Assembly: GCA_945861095.1 (NCBI GenBank)
Contig: CAMATI010000014.1
Coordinates: forward strand, 1 to 37,227
Origin: Asaia bogorensis
Lineage (GTDB): Bacteria; Pseudomonadota; Alphaproteobacteria; Acetobacterales; Acetobacteraceae
Reading direction: 5' to 3'
Length of the DNA stretch: 37,227 bases
Part shown: positions 7,371-15,221 of the stretch, piece by piece
Layout of the letters: every line of letters starts with the position of its first letter
How positions within the stretch are numbered: the stretch's first letter is position 1
The notes under the pieces: generated by a model
Databases searched by the model: none
Told to the model about the DNA's origin: nothing
The model's input: only the letters and a program-made list of their open reading frames with translations
Position numbers and translations under genes: made by a program

Positions 7371-8765
7371 TCAGCACGCGAAAGCGGGGCGGCGAGCGCG
7401 GGTGCCCATCGCCTTTTCCAGCGCGTCCCCGACCTTCAGGACCAGCGCATCCTCGAACGGCCGCCCGCCGATCTGGAGCGACAGCGGCAGTCCGCTGGCG
7501 CTGAAGCCGTTGCAGATCGACAATCCGGGGTTGCCGGTGACGTTGAAGGCGCGGTTGAAGAACGGTTGGAAGCCGGAAGCCATGGAGTCCTCACCGATCT
7601 CCCGCGCCGGGCAGCGCGCGGTCGGGAACACCAGCACGTCCACCGTCTTCAGGACATCCGCGACCTGCGCGACCAGAACGGCCCGTTGCCGTTGCGCATT
7701 GACGTAGTCGGCGGCGGATATGAACGCGCCGGCCATCAGCCGCTGGCGGCCATACGCTCCGTAGCGTTCCGGCGATTCGCGCAGCCAGGCCTGGTGGAAG
7801 GCAAACGCCTCGCTGCGCGAGATCAGGCTGCCGACATCGCCATACACCGCGAATGGCGACAGGGTCACGTCGCCGACGGACGCGCCCATGTCACGCAGCA
7901 CCATCAGCGCGTTCTCCAGCGCCTGGATGGTTTCGGCATCGGTGCTCAGGTCGGTCTCGAAGAAATGCCGGACGACGCCGACCCGCAGCCCCTTCAGGCC
8001 CGTGCCCAGGCCGGCGGTGAAGTCCGTCGCGGGCACGGCGGCGTTGGCCGCATCCAGCGGATCGTGATGGGCAAGCGCCTGCATCATCAGGGCGCAGTCC
8101 TCGCTGGTCCAGCACATCGGCCCGGCATGATCGAGCGAGAACGAAAGCGGCAGTATCCCCCGCCGGCTGAGATAGCCATAGGTCGGCTTCAGGCCGGCGA
8201 TGCCGCACCAGGCGGCGGGCCCGCGGATGGATCCGCCGGTATCGGTGCCCATCGCCCCCGTGCACAGCCCGGCCGCGACCGCCGCGCCGGAGCCAGACGA
8301 CGACCCCGACGGATCGCGCGACAGGTCCCATGGATTGCGCGCCGGCGGCCAGGGCAGATCGAACGACGTGCCGCCGATCGCGAATTCCCACGTGGACAGC
8401 TTGCCGGTGAAGATGGCGCCCGCATCGCGCAGGCATTTCACCGTGAACGCGTCCTCGGCGGGCACATGGTCCTTGAACAGGTCGGAGTGCCCGGTCGTCG
8501 TGATGCCGGCCGTGTTGTAGATGTCCTTCAACCCGATCGGAATGCCGTGCAGCGGCCCTTTCCAGCCACCGGCCATGATATCCGCCTCGGCCTGTTTCGC
8601 CGCGGCGAGCGCCTGATCTTCCAGCACCAGGATATGGCTGTTGAGTTCGCCATCGAGCGCCTTCACCCGGGCCAGGTAGGCCTGGGTCAGTTCAACCGGC
8701 GACAGGGTCTTGGCGCGGATTTTCGCGGATGCTTCCGCGATCGTCAGGAAATGGAGGTCTGTCAT
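7371..8765 (-). CDS. Amidase-signature hydrolase 1
   Basis: Amidase signature family enzyme of 464 residues, cleaving a carboxamide to acid plus amine or ammonia. The Ser-cisSer-Lys triad is visible: GIPIGLKDIYN gives Lys80, PSGSSSGSGAAVAAG gives cis-Ser155, and DTGGSIRGPAAWCG gives nucleophile Ser179. The spacings (75 and 24) are the same as in GatA. GGAGAA precedes the ATG at 8765. It is strikingly similar to amidase 3 (19181-20605), sharing long blocks such as SFDLPWPPARNPW and KPTYGYLSRRGILPLSFSLD, so the two are recent paralogues. Each is followed by a paralogous small protein. No signal peptide is seen, so it is cytoplasmic. It lies downstream of two solute-binding protein genes on the same strand, which fits uptake followed by hydrolysis. 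Confidence 0.92.
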   Translation of the reverse strand: MTDLHFLTIAEASAKIRAKTLSPVELTQAYLARVKALDGELNSHILVLEDQALAAAKQAEADIMAGGWKGPLHGIPIGLKDIYNTAGITTTGHSDLFKDHVPAEDAFTVKCLRDAGAIFTGKLSTWEFAIGGTSFDLPWPPARNPWDLSRDPSGSSSGSGAAVAAGLCTGAMGTDTGGSIRGPAAWCGIAGLKPTYGYLSRRGILPLSFSLDHAGPMCWTSEDCALMMQALAHHDPLDAANAAVPATDFTAGLGTGLKGLRVGVVRHFFETDLSTDAETIQALENALMVLRDMGASVGDVTLSPFAVYGDVGSLISRSEAFAFHQAWLRESPERYGAYGRQRLMAGAFISAADYVNAQRQRAVLVAQVADVLKTVDVLVFPTARCPAREIGEDSMASGFQPFFNRAFNVTGNPGLSICNGFSASGLPLSLQIGGRPFEDALVLKVGDALEKAMGTRARRPAFAC

Positions 8766-8781
8766 GTCAATTCTCCAACTG

Positions 8782-8895
8782 ATACCGACCGGCCGAGACC
8801 GTCATTGCCGGTCTTTATCCGGCAGCCCGCGCTTCAACGGCAGGGGGTGGGTTGCCGGGTCAAGCCGGGCAATGACGGTCTCGCCCGTTCGGTAT
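8782..8895. repeat. Dispersed palindromic repeat, family B, copy 3
   Basis: The best-preserved copy of this family. The outermost arms are ATACCGA (8782-8788) and TCGGTAT (8889-8895); inside them GAGACCGTCATTGCC pairs with GGCAATGACGGTCTC without mismatch. The middle carries GCGCTTCAACGGCAGG and GGTTGCCGGGTCAAG, shared with the copies at 2501-2578 and 6787-6863. It separates the first solute-binding protein gene from amidase 1 and could act as a transcript stabiliser or partial terminator. Confidence 0.75.
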
Positions 8896-8991
8896 AAGGT
8901 GCGCGATGCCGGTATCCCGGCAAGCTCCGCACCAAGGTTAACGACGGGGCACGCGTTGCCGGTCATGCCGAGATGACCGGCTGTCTGCGAA

Positions 8992-10599
8992 TTACTCCAG
9001 GCTTACTTGCGTGAAATCCTGCATCCAACTCTGCACCGGACGATAGCCGCGCACCTTGGGCGAGAACGCGCGCGGATTGAGATCGTGCACGATCCAAAGC
9101 CACGGGCTTTCCTCCACCAGGATTTCGTGCGCCTGGGCCAGCAGAATATCCACCTCGGCGGGATCGAACGTGTTGGCGACCTTGTCGAGGATCCGGTCGT
9201 AGTTTTCATTTTTCCAATGTCCCCAGTTGGAGGACACCGGGGTCGCCGCCGCGCTGTGGAACCAGCGGAACCAGACCGACGGGTCGGTCCAGGTCAGGCT
9301 GATATTCATGGCATGGCGGCCGCGGTTGATCGTGCTGTCGGGCAACTGCCGGAAACCAAGCAGCATCTGGCCCCACTCGACGACATCGAAATCGACCTTG
9401 AAAAACGCCTGCTCCAGATTGCGCTGGATCAGTTCGTTCATCGGGATCGGCATCATCTGTCCCGACCCGGACGTAGAGATCATCACCTTGATCCGCGCCG
9501 GGTTGGTGGGGCCGTAGCCGGCCTCCTTCATCAGGGCGCGGGCTTTCTCCAGGTCGTAGCCATAGACGAAGGGAGGCTTGCCATAGTTCACATCGCCCGG
9601 CGCGACGAAGCCGCTGGCCGGCAGAGCGGTGTCGTTCAGCAACTGCACCAACCCCGCGCGATCCACCGCCCAGTTGGCCGCATGACGCACCCGCTTGTCG
9701 CGGAACGGGCTGTCGCCCTGCATGCTGAGCACCCAGGGCCAGATATGCGGATAGATTTTCGTGGTGATCTGGAACTTCGCCTGGCGCAGAGAGGCAATCC
9801 CGTCCGGCGGCGGCACTTCGATCCAATCCACCTGCCCCGAACGCAGGGCGGCGAGCCGCGTGTTGGCCTCCGGCATCGGGATCAGGGTGACGCGATCGAC
9901 CTTCGGGCGCCGCTCCGGCGCCCAATAGGACGCATTGCGTTGCAGTTCGATGCTCTGCTGCTGCACCACGCGGGTGATGCGGAACGGGCCGGTGCCGGCG
10001 GGCGCCTTCGAGAAAGCCGCCCAGTTGCTCCCGACTTTCTCAAACTGTGCCGGACTGGCCATGGGAACCCAGGCCAGCAGCATCGGAAAGAAGCTGGTCG
10101 GCAGCTTCGTCCAGATCGCGACGGTGAAGTCGTCGATCTTCTCCCAGCGGCTAACCTGCGGGACGCGGGCGCGCGCGATACCGGACGCCGCGACCTCAAA
10201 CTGCGGGGATTTGTCGTCGTAGAGGCGCGCGAGATTCCACACCACGGCATCGGCGGTAAACGCGCTGCCGTCGTGGAATTCCACCCCGCGCCGCAGTTCG
10301 AACGTCCATTTCAGGCGGGTGTCGTCCACCGCCCATTTCGTGGCCAGCCCGGGACGGAAGCCTGTGCGGCGGTCGTCGGGACCGAGCAGATCCCAATCGA
10401 CGAGCGGCTCGAAGACGGGGTAGCCGACGAAGCGCATGCCTTCGGCGCCGTTGTTCGGCATGCCGGTGGTGGTCGGGATATCGGATGCGGTCATCGCGAT
10501 GCGCAGATGCTGCTGACGCTGCGCCCCGGCCACGCCGGGCGTGGCAAGCGCCGCTGCAAGGCCGAGCGTGCCGCGGCGGCCAATTTTCCATTCAGTCAT
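8992..10599 (-). CDS. ABC transporter solute-binding protein, family 5 (copy 1)
   Basis: Periplasmic binding protein of 535 residues, of the peptide/opine/nickel (SBP_bac_5) family. The N-terminus, with GRRGTLGLAAAL and then an Ala-rich stretch ending AGAQ, looks like a signal peptide with a twin-arginine pair. It may therefore be a Tat substrate; no lipobox Cys is seen. Family cues include the WTFELRRGVEFHDGSAFTAD segment and VRHAANWAVDR. AAGGAG lies ten bases upstream of the ATG. It is closely related to the binding protein just upstream, sharing DWIEVPPPD, MISTSGSGQMMPIPMNE and VHDLNPRA. Both presumably feed the permease/ATPase set at 13357-17270, since no second membrane component exists here. 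The ligand may be a peptide-like or small amide compound. Confidence 0.9.
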   Translation of the reverse strand: MTEWKIGRRGTLGLAAALATPGVAGAQRQQHLRIAMTASDIPTTTGMPNNGAEGMRFVGYPVFEPLVDWDLLGPDDRRTGFRPGLATKWAVDDTRLKWTFELRRGVEFHDGSAFTADAVVWNLARLYDDKSPQFEVAASGIARARVPQVSRWEKIDDFTVAIWTKLPTSFFPMLLAWVPMASPAQFEKVGSNWAAFSKAPAGTGPFRITRVVQQQSIELQRNASYWAPERRPKVDRVTLIPMPEANTRLAALRSGQVDWIEVPPPDGIASLRQAKFQITTKIYPHIWPWVLSMQGDSPFRDKRVRHAANWAVDRAGLVQLLNDTALPASGFVAPGDVNYGKPPFVYGYDLEKARALMKEAGYGPTNPARIKVMISTSGSGQMMPIPMNELIQRNLEQAFFKVDFDVVEWGQMLLGFRQLPDSTINRGRHAMNISLTWTDPSVWFRWFHSAAATPVSSNWGHWKNENYDRILDKVANTFDPAEVDILLAQAHEILVEESPWLWIVHDLNPRAFSPKVRGYRPVQSWMQDFTQVSLE

Positions 10600-10697
10600 T
10601 AAGGCGGAACTCCTTTGAAGCGCCGTCCGCGGCAGCAGCGGACGGACGCGCCATTCATTGGGAATATCGAGACTTCTGTATCGCGCCGGTTCAGACG

Positions 10698-10707
10698 CAA
10701 TGCATTG
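10698..10707. promoter_or_regulatory. Perfect 10-base palindrome upstream of binding-protein gene 1
   Basis: CAATGCATTG is a perfect palindrome lying 99 bases upstream of the binding protein start at 10599 and 11 bases past the stop of the preceding gene. It shares the CAATGCA core with the putative operators at 2648-2660 and 13321-13333. It may be a secondary site of the same regulator. The motif is short, so chance is possible. Confidence 0.3.
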
Positions 10708-10718
10708 ACAGGTCGCCG

Positions 10719-12335
10719 CTACACCATGCGAACCTGGGTGAAATCCTGCGACCAGCTTTGCGCCGGCTGGAAGCCCGCGACCTTCTTCGACAGCGCGCGC
10801 GGATTGAGATCGTGCACGATGAAAAGCCAGGGTGCCTCATCGACGATGATCTCGTGCGCCCGACGCAGAAGATCGTTCTGCTCCGTCTGGCTGAACACCG
10901 ATTGTGCCTTGCGCAACAGCGCGGTGCATTCCTCGTGCTTCCAGTGGCCCCAGTTGTAGTTGGTTGGGGAGAAACTGTCGGTGGCGTAGTAGCGGAACAT
11001 TGACGACGGGTCGGTGTAGCTGAGGCTGATATTGATCCCGTGCACGCCCCGCGACTGCGGCGTGGTGGGACCGTTGCGCACGGCGACCAGCATGGTGCCC
11101 CATTCGACGACGTCGAACTCAATCTCGATGCCGACGGCCTTGAAGGTCTGCTGCATGAATTCGTTCATCGGGATCGGCATCATCTGCCCGGACCCGGAGG
11201 TTGAGATCATGATCTTCGCCTTGACGGGCTTGCCGGGTCCGTAGCCGGCCTCCTTCAGCAGCGCCTTCGCCCGTTCCGGATCGTAGGTGTATTTGTTGGT
11301 CGGGTTGCCGAAGATCGGATCGTCCGGCGGATACAGACCCGCCGCGGGCTTGGCGGATCCGTTCAGCAGTTTGACCAGGCCTTCCCGATCCACCGCGTAG
11401 TTCATCGCACGCCGCACCCGCACATCGGCGAATGGGGATCCCTCCAGACAGTTGAACGCGTAAGGATAGGTATGCGGATACGGCCACAGGCTGATCTGGA
11501 ATCCGGCCTGGCGCAGGGATGGGATCGCGTCGGGCGGCGGCACCTCGATCCAATCCACCTGCCCCGACCGCAAGGCCGCCACGCGGGTGGTCGATTCGGG
11601 CATCGGATAGACGACCAGTTTGTCGAGCTTGGGGATGCGCGCCTTGTCCCAGTAGGTCTCGTTGCGGGTCATTTCGGCATACTGGCCCGGCACCACCTTG
11701 GTGATTCGGAACGGACCGGTGCCGGATGGCTTCTTGGAGAATTCGGCCCAGGTCTTGCCAACCGCCTCCCACTGCGTCGGGCTGGCGATCAGCAGGCGCG
11801 GCAGCAGGTAAGGGAAGAAGCTGAACGGATATTTGGTCGTCAATACGATGGTGCCGTCGTCCGCCTTCTCGAACCGGTCCAGCATCGACACCGTGGCCCG
11901 GACGATCGGCGAAGCGGTGGCATCGTATTGCGGGGACTTGTCGTCGTAGACGCGGCGGAAATTCCAGATGATCGCATCGGCCGTCAGTTCGGACCCGTCA
12001 TGGAAGGTCACGCCCTTGCGGACCTGGCAGACCCAGCGCAGCGGATTGGCCTCATCGGCCTGCCACGTCGTGAACAGGCCGGGCGTGATGTCGGCGAGGT
12101 TCTTCGGCTTGGTGAAATCCCAGTTTACCGTCGCGTCATAGGCGGGGTAGCCGAGAAACCGGAAACCCTCGCCGCCATTGTTGGGGATGCCGTGCGTGGT
12201 TGGCAGGTCCGACGCGGTCATGCCGATCCGCAGCACCTGCGCTGGCGCGGCCCCGGCCTGGCCGGGAATGGCGGGAATACTCGCGGCGCCCACGGCGGCT
12301 GAAATCAATCCACGTCTAGACAGCATCATTGTCAT
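10719..12335 (-). CDS. ABC transporter solute-binding protein, family 5 (copy 2)
   Basis: Periplasmic binding protein of 538 residues if started at the ATG at 12335; ATGs at 12329 and 12326 are equally possible. A longer frame to 12461 is rejected because its extra residues come from a 15-base tandem repeat. The N-terminus MLSRRGLISAAVGAAS, followed by QAGA, is a good twin-arginine signal, so export by Tat is likely. The body shows the family-5 pattern with VRKGVTFHDGSELTAD and VRRAMNYAVDREGLVKLL. It shares long blocks with copy 1 downstream, indicating tandem duplication followed by divergence. It lies between the second cysteine hydrolase gene and copy 1, all on the minus strand. The gap to copy 1 is 119 bases and contains a small palindrome. 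Confidence 0.9.
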   Translation of the reverse strand: MTMMLSRRGLISAAVGAASIPAIPGQAGAAPAQVLRIGMTASDLPTTHGIPNNGGEGFRFLGYPAYDATVNWDFTKPKNLADITPGLFTTWQADEANPLRWVCQVRKGVTFHDGSELTADAIIWNFRRVYDDKSPQYDATASPIVRATVSMLDRFEKADDGTIVLTTKYPFSFFPYLLPRLLIASPTQWEAVGKTWAEFSKKPSGTGPFRITKVVPGQYAEMTRNETYWDKARIPKLDKLVVYPMPESTTRVAALRSGQVDWIEVPPPDAIPSLRQAGFQISLWPYPHTYPYAFNCLEGSPFADVRVRRAMNYAVDREGLVKLLNGSAKPAAGLYPPDDPIFGNPTNKYTYDPERAKALLKEAGYGPGKPVKAKIMISTSGSGQMMPIPMNEFMQQTFKAVGIEIEFDVVEWGTMLVAVRNGPTTPQSRGVHGINISLSYTDPSSMFRYYATDSFSPTNYNWGHWKHEECTALLRKAQSVFSQTEQNDLLRRAHEIIVDEAPWLFIVHDLNPRALSKKVAGFQPAQSWSQDFTQVRMV

Positions 12336-12360
12336 CCAATCGTCGACAGTGGTGGGCAGT

Positions 12361-12405
12361 GCGGGGGTGGAAAGTGCGGGGGTGGAAAGTTCGGGGGTTG
12401 GAAGT
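12361..12405. repeat. 15-base tandem repeat, three copies
   Basis: GCGGGGGTGGAAAGT occurs at 12361-12375 and 12376-12390, with a slightly changed third copy at 12391-12405 and degenerate partial units on both sides. It lies 26 bases upstream of the chosen start of binding protein 2, in its untranslated leader. The unit length is a multiple of three, so it extends the open frame artificially. Confidence 0.8.
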
Positions 12406-12418
12406 TTGAGGGGAGTGG

Positions 12419-12451
12419 CGATTCGGGGCTCTTCGCGACGGCCCCGAATCG
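12419..12451 (-). terminator. Strong stem-loop after the cysteine hydrolase gene
   Basis: A perfect 11-base inverted repeat, CGATTCGGGGC and GCCCCGAATCG, encloses an 11-base loop and starts 13 bases past the stop of the minus-strand cysteine hydrolase gene. No T-run follows, so it may act as a partial terminator or as an mRNA end protector, setting different levels for the hydrolase and the binding proteins downstream. Confidence 0.5.
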
Positions 12452-12464
12452 GTCTTAGCAAGCG

Positions 12465-13178
12465 CTATGCCATCACTGGCTGTTTCGCTGTCACCGAGGC
12501 GTCGGCGATGATCCCGACCATCGTGTCGGTGTCGACGACATCGCAGAATGTGTGCGCCATGGCCGACAGGGTCGCGTTGTGCTCCTCATCATTGAAGGTC
12601 GCGTTGCCGTCGGCGATGAAGAACACCTTGTAGTTCATCATCATCGCGTCCCTTGCCGTCGACTCGCAGCACACCTGGCTGGCGGTACCGGTGATGATCA
12701 GGGTGTCGATGCCGCGGCTTTGCAGGATTTCGTGCAGGTCGGACGCACCAGGGGCGAAGGCGCCGAACCGGCGTTTGCGGACCTTCAGGTCTTCGGGCCG
12801 CACATCCAGTCCCGCCCAGAGATCGTGACCGAAGGCGCCGGGGGTGAAGGCGTCGATCATGCGTTGCCGCCGAGCGGGGGTGCAGAAATGGTTGAAATAG
12901 GTGGACCAGCCGGCGATCGCCTCGGCGTCGAAGGTGTTCTGGATATAGACGACCAGTCCGCCGCCATCGCGCAGGGCGGCGGAGATGCGGTTCACGGACG
13001 GCACGATTTCCCGCGCGGTGCCGATTTCCGCGACCTGGCCGGGGGCCATGAAGCCGTTTTGTAGATCGACCACAATGTGGGCAGTGCGGTTGACATCAAG
13101 GTTATCGAAAATACGCATCCCGCCGCGACGTTCGGTTGCCCGCGCGATGACGGAGGGATAGATCGCTGGTTTATGCAT
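12465..13178 (-). CDS. Cysteine hydrolase of the isochorismatase superfamily (copy 2)
   Basis: Predicted amidohydrolase of 237 residues with the same architecture as the copy at 6009-6707. The triad is Asp38 (IVVDLQNGF), Lys135 (VRKRRFGAF) and Cys170 (SQVCCESTARDAMMM). A second Cys at 171 directly follows the catalytic one in both copies. TAGGAG stands six bases before the ATG. It is the first gene of the minus-strand unit, divergent from the permease genes across a 178-base promoter region that contains a 21-base near-palindrome. Its neighbours (two binding proteins, an amidase and a small partner) indicate import and stepwise deamination of an amide or ureide. Biuret hydrolase and N-carbamoylsarcosine amidohydrolase are the nearest functional models I can offer, without claiming either activity. 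Confidence 0.86.
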   Translation of the reverse strand: MHKPAIYPSVIARATERRGGMRIFDNLDVNRTAHIVVDLQNGFMAPGQVAEIGTAREIVPSVNRISAALRDGGGLVVYIQNTFDAEAIAGWSTYFNHFCTPARRQRMIDAFTPGAFGHDLWAGLDVRPEDLKVRKRRFGAFAPGASDLHEILQSRGIDTLIITGTASQVCCESTARDAMMMNYKVFFIADGNATFNDEEHNATLSAMAHTFCDVVDTDTMVGIIADASVTAKQPVMA

Positions 13179-13356
13179 CGATTGCTCCTATTATATGCAT
13201 ATATTTTCACCACATCACTTGCGGCGCCCCACTATGCGCCAGAATTGCATAAAATCCACTCGATTTAGATTATTCCCCTGGACAGCCCGATCCGGCGCGT
13301 TAAAGATTGGGCAATCATGTTGCATTGCAGCATGACCGACCACGGGGAACCACCCA
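13179..13356. promoter_or_regulatory. Divergent promoter region with a 21-base palindromic operator
   Basis: This region lies between two divergent units and is clearly AT-richer than its surroundings. At 13315-13335 is TCATGTTGCATTGCAGCATGA, palindromic apart from one mismatched pair and the central base. On the reverse strand it contains ATGCTGCAATGCA, identical to 2648-2660 upstream of the asparaginase-like gene. A second palindrome, TATATGCATATA, lies close to the start of the minus-strand gene. TTGCAT at 13245-13250 and TAGATT at 13266-13271 could be -35 and -10 elements for the + unit, although the 15-base spacing is short. The palindrome lies downstream of that promoter, a repressor-like position 21 bases before the permease ATG. 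Confidence 0.55.
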
Positions 13357-14295
13357 ATGCTCGTCTTCGCCATCAGACGCCTGTTCCAGGCCATCCCGAT
13401 CCTTCTGGGAGTCTCGCTCGTCGTCTTCGGACTGGTCCATATCGTGCCAGGCAATCCGATCGACATGCTCATGCCGCCCGAAGCCTCGCCCGAAGTCATC
13501 GCCCAGATGAAAGCGGCCTTCGGCTTCGACAAACCTTTGTACGTCCAGTATTTTCTCTGGCTGTTCCGCGCCCTGCAAGGCGACTTCGGCCTGTCCGTCT
13601 TCAACGCCACGCCCGTCATCGGCCAGTTGATGATCGCGCTGTCGAACACCTTCATCCTGGCCATCCTGGGCGCCACCCTCGGCTTCGCCCTGGGCATCAC
13701 CTTCGGCCTGACCGCCGCGCTGTATCACGGCCGCTGGCCCGACAAGTTCTTCTCCGCCCTCGCAACGATGGGCGTCTCCCTGCCGCATTACTGGTGCGCC
13801 ATCGTGCTGGTGCTCGCCTTCGCCGTGCTGAACGATTTCCTGCCGGCCCAGGGCATGGGAGACGACTCTCTGCCGCTGTACCAACGGCTGGAACATCTCG
13901 TGCTGCCGGTCATCACCCTGTCGCTGATCCCCATGGGCGTGATCGGCAGGCTGGTGCGCGCGACGGTGCTGGAAATACTGGGCCAGGACTTCGTCGGCGC
14001 ACTGCGCGCCAAAGGCCTGCCGAGATGGCCGGTCATCCGCCATGTCTGCAAGAACGCGGCGCCACCCGTGCTCGCGATCATGGGCCTGCAATTCGGCTAT
14101 CTGCTGGGTGGGTCGATCCTGGTCGAAACCGTGTTCAACTGGCCCGGCTCCGGCAATCTGCTGAACCTCGCGATCTACCGCCGCGACATCCCGGTTCTCC
14201 AGGCCACCATCCTGGTGCTCGCAAGCTTCTTCGTGATGCTCAACCTGCTGGTGGACATCGCCCAGGCGGCGATCGACCCCCGCATCCGGCGCTGA
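13357..14295 (+). CDS. Dpp/Opp-type ABC transporter permease, DppB-like
   Basis: Inner-membrane permease of 312 residues with the usual six spans. It starts with the family N-terminus MLVFAIRRLFQAIPILLGVS. The long periplasmic loop after span 1 carries the PGNPIDMLMP segment typical of DppB-like proteins. The cytoplasmic EAA-like loop reads DFVGALRAKGLPRWPVIRHV, the contact site for the ATPases. The C-terminus ends with IDPRIRR, as is common in this family. GGGGAA lies shortly before the ATG. It opens the + strand unit of four transporter genes followed by three amidase-related genes and a small partner gene, so import and hydrolysis look co-expressed. Confidence 0.93.
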   Translation: MLVFAIRRLFQAIPILLGVSLVVFGLVHIVPGNPIDMLMPPEASPEVIAQMKAAFGFDKPLYVQYFLWLFRALQGDFGLSVFNATPVIGQLMIALSNTFILAILGATLGFALGITFGLTAALYHGRWPDKFFSALATMGVSLPHYWCAIVLVLAFAVLNDFLPAQGMGDDSLPLYQRLEHLVLPVITLSLIPMGVIGRLVRATVLEILGQDFVGALRAKGLPRWPVIRHVCKNAAPPVLAIMGLQFGYLLGGSILVETVFNWPGSGNLLNLAIYRRDIPVLQATILVLASFFVMLNLLVDIAQAAIDPRIRR

Positions 14296-14309
14296 CGGAA
14301 GGTCCCCCC

Positions 14310-15221
14310 ATGTCTCAAACCACATACGACCTGCCCGACCATCGAGTAGCCGCGGTCGATGCGCCCGCCGCCCCCACCCCAGGCTATTGGAAATCCGTCG
14401 GCCAGCGCCTGATCCGCGATCCCGTCACCATGGTCGTCACCTGCGCGCTGCTTGGGATCCTCTTCATCACCATCGGTGCCCCCCTGGTAACCAGTGGAGA
14501 CCCCTACTCCGGCGGCATCCTCACCCGTCTCAAGCCCATCGGCACCCCCGGCCATTGGCTCGGCACCGACGAAACCGGCCGCGACCTGTGGACCCGCATA
14601 TGTTACGGCGGGCGCATGTCGCTGCTGGCGGCGATCGTGCCGGTGTCGATCGCCCTGGTCATCGGCGGCTTCCTCGGTGTCGTCGCCGGTTTCGTCGGCG
14701 GCAAGCTCGGCAATCTTATCATGCGCGTAATGGATGTGTTCTACGCGTTCCCTTCGATCCTGCTGGCGATTGCGATCTGTGGGATTTTGGGCAATGGGCT
14801 GCGCAACGCGATCCTGGCACTTTCCATCGTTTTCATTCCGCCTCTGGTCCGCGTGTCGGAAACCGTCACCGCCCAGGCCCGCCAGCTCGATTTCGTGGAA
14901 GCCGCCCGCGCGTCAGGCACCACCACGATGCAGATCATCCGCCACCACGTGCTGGCGAACGTTTTGGGACCGATCCTGGTCTATGCCACCAGCCTGATCA
15001 GCGTGTCGATCATCATCTCGGCCGGCCTGTCCTTCCTGGGCCTTGGCGTGACGCCGCCACAACCGGAATGGGGCCTGATGCTGAATTCGTTGCGGCAGGC
15101 GATTTACGTGCAGCCCTACGTCGCCGCCCTGCCCGGCCTGATGATCTTCCTGACATCGATGTGTTTCAACCTGATGAGCGATGGTTTCCGCAGCGCCATG
15201 GATGTGAGGCTGAACGAATGA
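14310..15221 (+). CDS. Dpp/Opp-type ABC transporter permease, DppC-like
   Basis: Second permease subunit, 303 residues, with a cytoplasmic N-terminus of about 45 residues before the first span. The GTDETGRDLWTRICYGGRMSL segment is the hallmark of DppC/OppC. The EAA-like loop reads DFVEAARASGTTTMQIIRHH, and FLGLGVTPPQPEWG follows near the C-terminus. The ATG at 14310 is 14 bases after the stop of the first permease; a much longer frame upstream is only the shadow of that gene. The stop overlaps the next gene's start (ATGA), indicating translational coupling with the ATPase. Confidence 0.93.
   Translation: MSQTTYDLPDHRVAAVDAPAAPTPGYWKSVGQRLIRDPVTMVVTCALLGILFITIGAPLVTSGDPYSGGILTRLKPIGTPGHWLGTDETGRDLWTRICYGGRMSLLAAIVPVSIALVIGGFLGVVAGFVGGKLGNLIMRVMDVFYAFPSILLAIAICGILGNGLRNAILALSIVFIPPLVRVSETVTAQARQLDFVEAARASGTTTMQIIRHHVLANVLGPILVYATSLISVSIIISAGLSFLGLGVTPPQPEWGLMLNSLRQAIYVQPYVAALPGLMIFLTSMCFNLMSDGFRSAMDVRLNE

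Noticed and set aside
7292..7504. Plus-strand short frames over the amidase 1 tail
   Set aside because: They overlap the amidase C-terminus and the small partner gene, which is supported by its paralogue at 20619-20795.
12336..12461. N-terminal extension of binding protein 2 with STPAL-type repeats
   Set aside because: The residues come from a 15-base DNA tandem repeat upstream of a standard twin-arginine signal, so they are very likely untranslated leader.
13317..14309. Upstream extension of the second permease frame, with an apparent 634-residue protein
   Set aside because: The first 330 residues are the shifted reading of the first permease gene; the real start is the ATG at 14310 with a DppC-like N-terminus.
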